Source of the DNA: Blasia pusilla
Lineage: Eukaryota; Marchantiophyta; Marchantiopsida; Blasiales
DNA: 64,000 nucleotides
Assembly: GCA_050084515.1 (NCBI GenBank)
Contig: CM114274.1
Location: forward strand, 23,126,001 to 23,190,000
Reading direction: 5' to 3'
Within the stretch, counting starts at the first letter, position 1. The number at the start of each line of letters is the position of its first letter. Shown here piece after piece: positions 60,225 to 64,000 of the stretch. The notes below the pieces were generated by a model, which saw only the letters and a program-made list of their open reading frames with translations, searched no databases and was not told where the DNA came from. The translations under genes and the position numbers were made by a program.

Positions 60225-60592
60225 TGAAATCCGTGAAAGACCTACTCTCATAGAACACGTATAGAATCACATACAATCGAGCCAAACCCACTCCACGATG
60301 GGAGAATCCAGGTCGAAGCTTGCGGGAACCACCATAGCCAAGAGCTCTACTTACTACCAAGGCTAACTCCCAACACAACAGGCTCAACTCAAAGAACTAA
60401 CTGTTCTTTGAGTGCACTCCACACTTTATCCTCCAACCTAAGAGCGGGCCCTACTGGAAAAGTCACCCTCAAGTGAGTAACCCCCAATCGTATGTATGAA
60501 ACGGCATCTCTACCTAGACACTACGGCCCTACATAAGATATGGTCTCTACTAGCACTCTATACTCTACGACATAATCCGTATGGTCATGAAA
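60225..60592 (-). repeat. Copy C: 5' segment A1
   Basis: A 368-bp direct repeat of A2 (51445-51789), with one 18-bp difference in length near 60310. It begins TTTCATGACC next to the GACT duplication and ends GGATTTCA at the primer site. No B segment follows it. Confidence 0.85.
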
Positions 60593-60596
60593 GACT

Positions 60597-60900
60597 CCAA
60601 TGCTATTCAACTAATCAAAAATATGTCTGATGCTCAGAACATAATTATTGATGCTTTGCGATCATTTCCTCACTTCATTTAATTTCTGTTTCAATTGAAG
60701 TTTTATGGCCTTTGTAGATGTTTGGAACAACTTTTCCAATGCATCCTAGTCCTCCTTCAAAATATTAACATCTTGAATGTGACCAATTATTGGCGAACTA
60801 ATAATTATTGAAATGTAGTGAACTTGCCTTGCGTGTTTGTTCTAAGCACAAACATTCAATTATGTTAAGTCACCTTTTGATTTGGCCTCATCACCTATAA
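60597..60900 (-). pseudogene. Ty1/copia gag remnant, 5' part
   Basis: Minus-strand readings KAIKLQLKQKLNEVRK and QSINNYVLSIRHIFD (with stops) lead up to LNSIG at the copy C junction and continue on its other side as VIIEDDDMILF (51334 downward). Together they follow the copia UBN2 gag order. Confidence 0.65.
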
Positions 60901-61121
60901 CAAGCTCCCATAGTTTTTTTTTTTTTCATGCGAAACTTCCAAACATTGGATTTATGCTTATCTAGATTTCCGCCTATGATTGTTGATGAGGAATACTACA
61001 TGAAGAATGATTTTACTCTTAGAAACGTAATTTCAGACTCTCCAGTACTCCAATTGAAGCATAGACCGCTACTAAACATAAATTGATATGATCAAACGTG
61101 ACATTGACCAAAATTGATTAA

Positions 61122-61564
61122 TGTCACGTATTTTAGGATATATCAACAAGATTTTGTAGAGAGCCTTCGCAGGTAGTGGAGGACAGCCTCAAGAGGTTGA
61201 GGATGACCAGTTGAGGACACGGATAACTTGAGAGAGCAGATTTCCCCTTCGTTTCGGCTCCTATAGAGCAAAATAGAGAAACATACTATTTTGGGTAAGT
61301 TTCCATATTGAATATAGTTTACTTTCCACTTTGGGAAGTGGCCTTTGACTCGCTACAATAGGTCAAGAGCCAAGGAGGTGACCTACGAGTATAGATTACC
61401 GTGGAGAGAGCTTGGGAGAGGGAAGGGGATATATCTCCACGAGAGAGAGTTTGAGAGCTCATTCTCTCTTTGTTGAACCTCTTGGCATGAGGCGTTGGAG
61501 CTATGGTCCTCCTTGCCTTGTGTGTGTAACCTAAGCCTCTCATTAGGAGAGTGGATTTGGTTTG

Positions 61565-61646
<82 letters not shown>

Positions 61647-61813
61647 CATTTATGAGACCTTATGATGGAGAGATCCACTTGATTTATTGGAGATATTTTC
61701 ATACTTCTCGTCTCGTTGTATGGATTCCATGAGTTAACATGGGGCTGTGTTTGTTTGTAGGTGCATTCGTTGATAGTGATGTATGTTGTGTAGCAATGTG
61801 TATGCGCATGACA
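61122..61813 (+). repeat. Solo LTR (A+B) of the copy A/B family
   Basis: It begins TGTCACGTATTTTAGG and ends GCGCATGACA and contains the whole A segment followed by the B tail, with the joint TTTATTGGAG at about 61683. It is flanked by TTAA (61118-61121) and TCAA (61814-61817), a 4-bp duplication with one mismatch. Recombination between A1 and A2 of a full element would leave exactly this A+B unit. Confidence 0.8.
61569..61642 (+). repeat. (GA)n microsatellite inside the solo LTR
   Basis: About 74 bp of pure GA at the spot where copies A and B have only a short gagagagag run, so the microsatellite grew from the LTR sequence. Confidence 0.9.
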
Positions 61814-61817
61814 TCAA

Positions 61818-62200
61818 TGATATCAAAGAACTAGTCGAAATTAGTCTATAGAGAGCAAACTGCATAACTTTCCTTCACTAATTGCACTTTCCTATATTGA
61901 AATTGCAATTGTAGGAGCTCCTAATATCAGAATCGAGCGATTTTGGATGTGGTGGAAAGCTCTCAATGAACTCTACTAGATAATGAGAACAAGCCTTTGG
62001 TGTAGTTCTGACCGATACGGACCAAGATTGCTAAATCGATCGGGAGAGCCCTAAAAAATGCCTCCAAAGTTATGTCATTGCCAAAGCTCCACTTGAAATC
62101 TTTTGACACTGAGCTCTCAATGAAATTTCTTTCTCCCAAACTGGAATTTTTTCTTCTCTTCTCTCCTCAAACACCAAGAATTTCAATTGATATTCTCTTA
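61818..62200 (-). other. Probable 5' untranslated part of a copia-type element
   Basis: On the minus strand this lies directly downstream of an LTR and tRNA-primer site. No open frame with a known domain was seen. Confidence 0.35.
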
Positions 62201-62533
62201 TTGCTCTGATACCATATAGAAAATTGCTAAAGAAGCATTATTGGACATTGTAGGATACGACTCTCACACTCACACACCACCGGTAAGAACAAAATTTTGC
62301 AATGAGAGAACGAGTGGAGGTTTTTCCCCTTCTCAATTATATACAATATGCACAAGAAACCCTAATCCTGATCCTAATCATAGTCTTGAGTTAGACTAAT
62401 TGTGATGAACTAACCCTAGTTAAGATAATCATGCTTAACTAACTAACCAAGATTAAGCTTTCCTATTTTGTGTGAGTACCAAATGTAGTAGTTTGGATGT
62501 CCGATGAGCTTGACTACAACTCAATCTTCAACA
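62201..62533 (-). mobile_element. Ty1/copia-type LTR with tRNA-iMet primer site
   Basis: On the minus strand TGTTGAAGATTGAG (62533) opens an LTR of about 319 bp with a TATATAA box. It ends at 62215 and is followed by TGGTATCAGAGCAA (62214-62201), the standard initiator-methionine tRNA primer-binding site. The rest of the element was not recognised. It serves as a contrast to the tRNA-free primer sites of copies A, B and C. Confidence 0.7.
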
Positions 62534-63880
62534 AATGGCCATTTGAAATTTAAGTTTTTTTTTTTTGGTTCCTTGCACTTAGGATCCCCTTTGGAAAAAT
62601 TGCAATAATACAAAGATACTTCATGATGAGCAATATTACTTGTTCAAATGCTGTTAAGTAATGAGCCTCGATCTTTGATCTCTTCCAAGTCTCTGCCCTC
62701 ACGGTTGCTAGCCAACAAGAACCTGGCCTGCATTCATGTCGATTGTTTCACGCTTGTGAAATATGTATGTCTTCCAAATTGAGAGTTTTATCCCAATGCT
62801 TGATTTCTTGCGTATTAGATTTGTATGCATCTAGGTTTGACTAGAAATTCCGTTTTGTGATCTCATTTTCACTGTCGGACTTAATTTTTTGCACTTGTTC
62901 CAATTGCAATCTAAGATTTCATAAAATCTTGTACAATACAAAAAAATGTGCCCACCTCAATCTCGCTGCTTCTCGACCATCTTATATCCATTTTGGTCCA
63001 AAATAAAGTGAGTCTCAATGAAAATCAACAGTGGAGTGTCCATGCACTTGTCGATTTGTCCACACTTAATATTATATCAAAACCCAATGGACAATAGAAT
63101 CCAGGGACATCAATGTTGAAAACGGAAAGCATTCTAGTAGTACGATAACTAACGCGGCCACTCATTTCAAAATCGTGCACCAAATCAAGGAATTTGCATG
63201 ACCTGGTTACAAAATATACCTACATGAGCAATGCAAAAACCAACAGATGATAGATGTCCATCTCCAAGGATTTGCAACCATGGTAGAGTACACCTTCATA
63301 ATGAAACGACTGATCTTAATTATGCTTTCAAAGCAGCAACTGCTATGGCACGCATGGCAAGTTATAGCACATTCACGATTCATCCCTCTTTCATGTAGTA
63401 GAGCTCACCTTCATGTTGACACGATAGATCCCAAACCCTTTTCTCCAAGAGTTGGGGCACACCACTAGCACATTTACAATTCACTCCTCTATTAAGATGC
63501 AAAATTGCATCAATCCTAAACGACTCCGTCCTCTATGTTTCTTTGAAGACTTCCTCCTTTCTATTGCGACTCATGCATTGCCTTGTGATTGCTCGTGAAT
63601 TTATAAGGTGATGGACTTGAATTTCAAATCGCCCATGCATGACATGAAGGTGGGATGCCATCCCTACATCCCAATATATGTTCTTCATATAGGATTCGGA
63701 TATCCATACTCGGGTATCCGAAACTCACCCTTAGCGGAACCTTTATTGAGAAATGTAACCGTGGGATGTGGGGATGGGAATTTTGATTCCAATAAGGGTA
63801 TATTGGTGGCAGGAACCTTCACTGCAACCCATGCCACAAGCAACCAATAACTGCTATGTATTAGGGCCATATCTCATGGC
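62534..63880. other. No gene recognised
   Basis: AT-rich with short open frames on both strands; nothing recognised. Confidence 0.35.
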
Positions 63881-64000
63881 ACCAGGTCACGACGATCAAA
63901 GAGGGTTGCTAAGTTATGTGCGCCAGAAACTTTTGGACACATAAATGGCCATGCGTCTTAGCAACCTCGACCCGGAAAACGTAGTTACTAGGGTGTCACA
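63881..64000 (-). mobile_element. Possible LTR edge at the window end
   Basis: The window ends gggtgtcaca, which reads TGTGACACCC on the minus strand, a common start of plant LTR elements. The element would extend leftward on that strand, but no second end was seen. Confidence 0.3.

Larger units (their letters stand above)
51339..60592 (-). mobile_element. DNMT3- and PHD-encoding Ty3/gypsy-like element, copy C
   Basis: A 9254-bp minus-strand element of a second subfamily: the proteins are clearly homologous to A and B but the repeats differ in sequence. It is flanked by GACT (51335-51338 and 60593-60596) inside a copia gag whose two halves rejoin across the site. Layout from its 5' end: A1 (60592-60225), primer site, leader, gag, protease, methyltransferase, RT, RNase H, integrase, PHD, purine tract, B1 (51897-51792), GC, A2 (51789-51445), B2 (51444-51339). 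All domains are present but broken by point mutations, stops and frameshifts. Confidence 0.88.

Noticed and set aside
62201-64000. Copia LTR at 62215 and edge at 64000 as two ends of one element
   Set aside because: Their sequences do not match (TGTTGAAG versus TGTGACACC), so they belong to different elements.

Overview
The window looks like nuclear DNA of a plant (streptophyte) with a large, transposon-rich genome. I found no convincing host gene, tRNA or rRNA. What can be recognised is mobile DNA: a Helitron, Ty3/gypsy and Ty1/copia pieces, a non-LTR element, hAT-type MITEs, solo LTRs and (CT)n/(GA)n microsatellites. The species cannot be named from the sequence. The methyltransferase described below resembles DNMT3, which flowering plants are thought to have lost, so a non-flowering plant or charophyte lineage is a reasonable but unproven guess.

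The main content is three full-length copies of an unusual Ty3/gypsy-like retrotransposon: copy A (17534-25809, +), copy B (36198-46264, -) and copy C (51339-60592, -). C belongs to a different subfamily from A and B. The inferred ancestral polyprotein order is Gag (two CCHC-like knuckles) - aspartic protease (DSGA) - DNMT3-like cytosine-5 DNA methyltransferase - reverse transcriptase (YIDD) - RNase H - DDE integrase - PHD finger. All three copies are broken, each differently. A has lost most of gag and the protease. B has lost the methyltransferase C-terminus and the start of the integrase core. C carries stops, frameshifts and a D-to-N change in the integrase.

Their ends are just as odd. 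Instead of two equal LTRs, each copy reads A1 - internal - B1 - (2 bp) - A2 - B2, the split-direct-repeat layout known from PAT-type tyrosine-recombinase elements. Here it occurs in an element with a DDE integrase and 4-bp target duplications (GGTC, AGGA, GACT). A purine tract lies just before B1. Directly after A1 lies a primer-binding site that matches no tRNA but is the exact reverse complement of 12-15 nt inside segment A, about 30 nt downstream of a TATA-like box. The two partners differ between subfamilies yet remain complementary, as expected for Tf1/sushi-type self-priming. The simplest reading is that the LTR made by reverse transcription is B-nn-A, and that the integrated form is permuted, as if a two-LTR circle had been cut at a palindrome inside one LTR.

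Layout: 1-3860 unassigned balanced-composition block; 3.9-6.8 kb AT-rich with a MITE; 6.8-12 kb decayed Helitron (-); 12-17.5 kb no genes, tandem and inverted repeats; 17.5-25.8 copy A; 25.8-31.5 MITE, TIR element and diverged solo LTR; 31.5-34.8 truncated LINE between (CT)n tracts; 36.2-46.3 copy B with a nested copia remnant; 46.3-51.3 repeats, MITE and copia gag; 51.3-60.6 copy C inserted in that copia gag; 61.1-61.8 solo LTR of the A/B family; 62.2-62.5 copia LTR with tRNA-iMet primer site; the window ends at another LTR-like edge.
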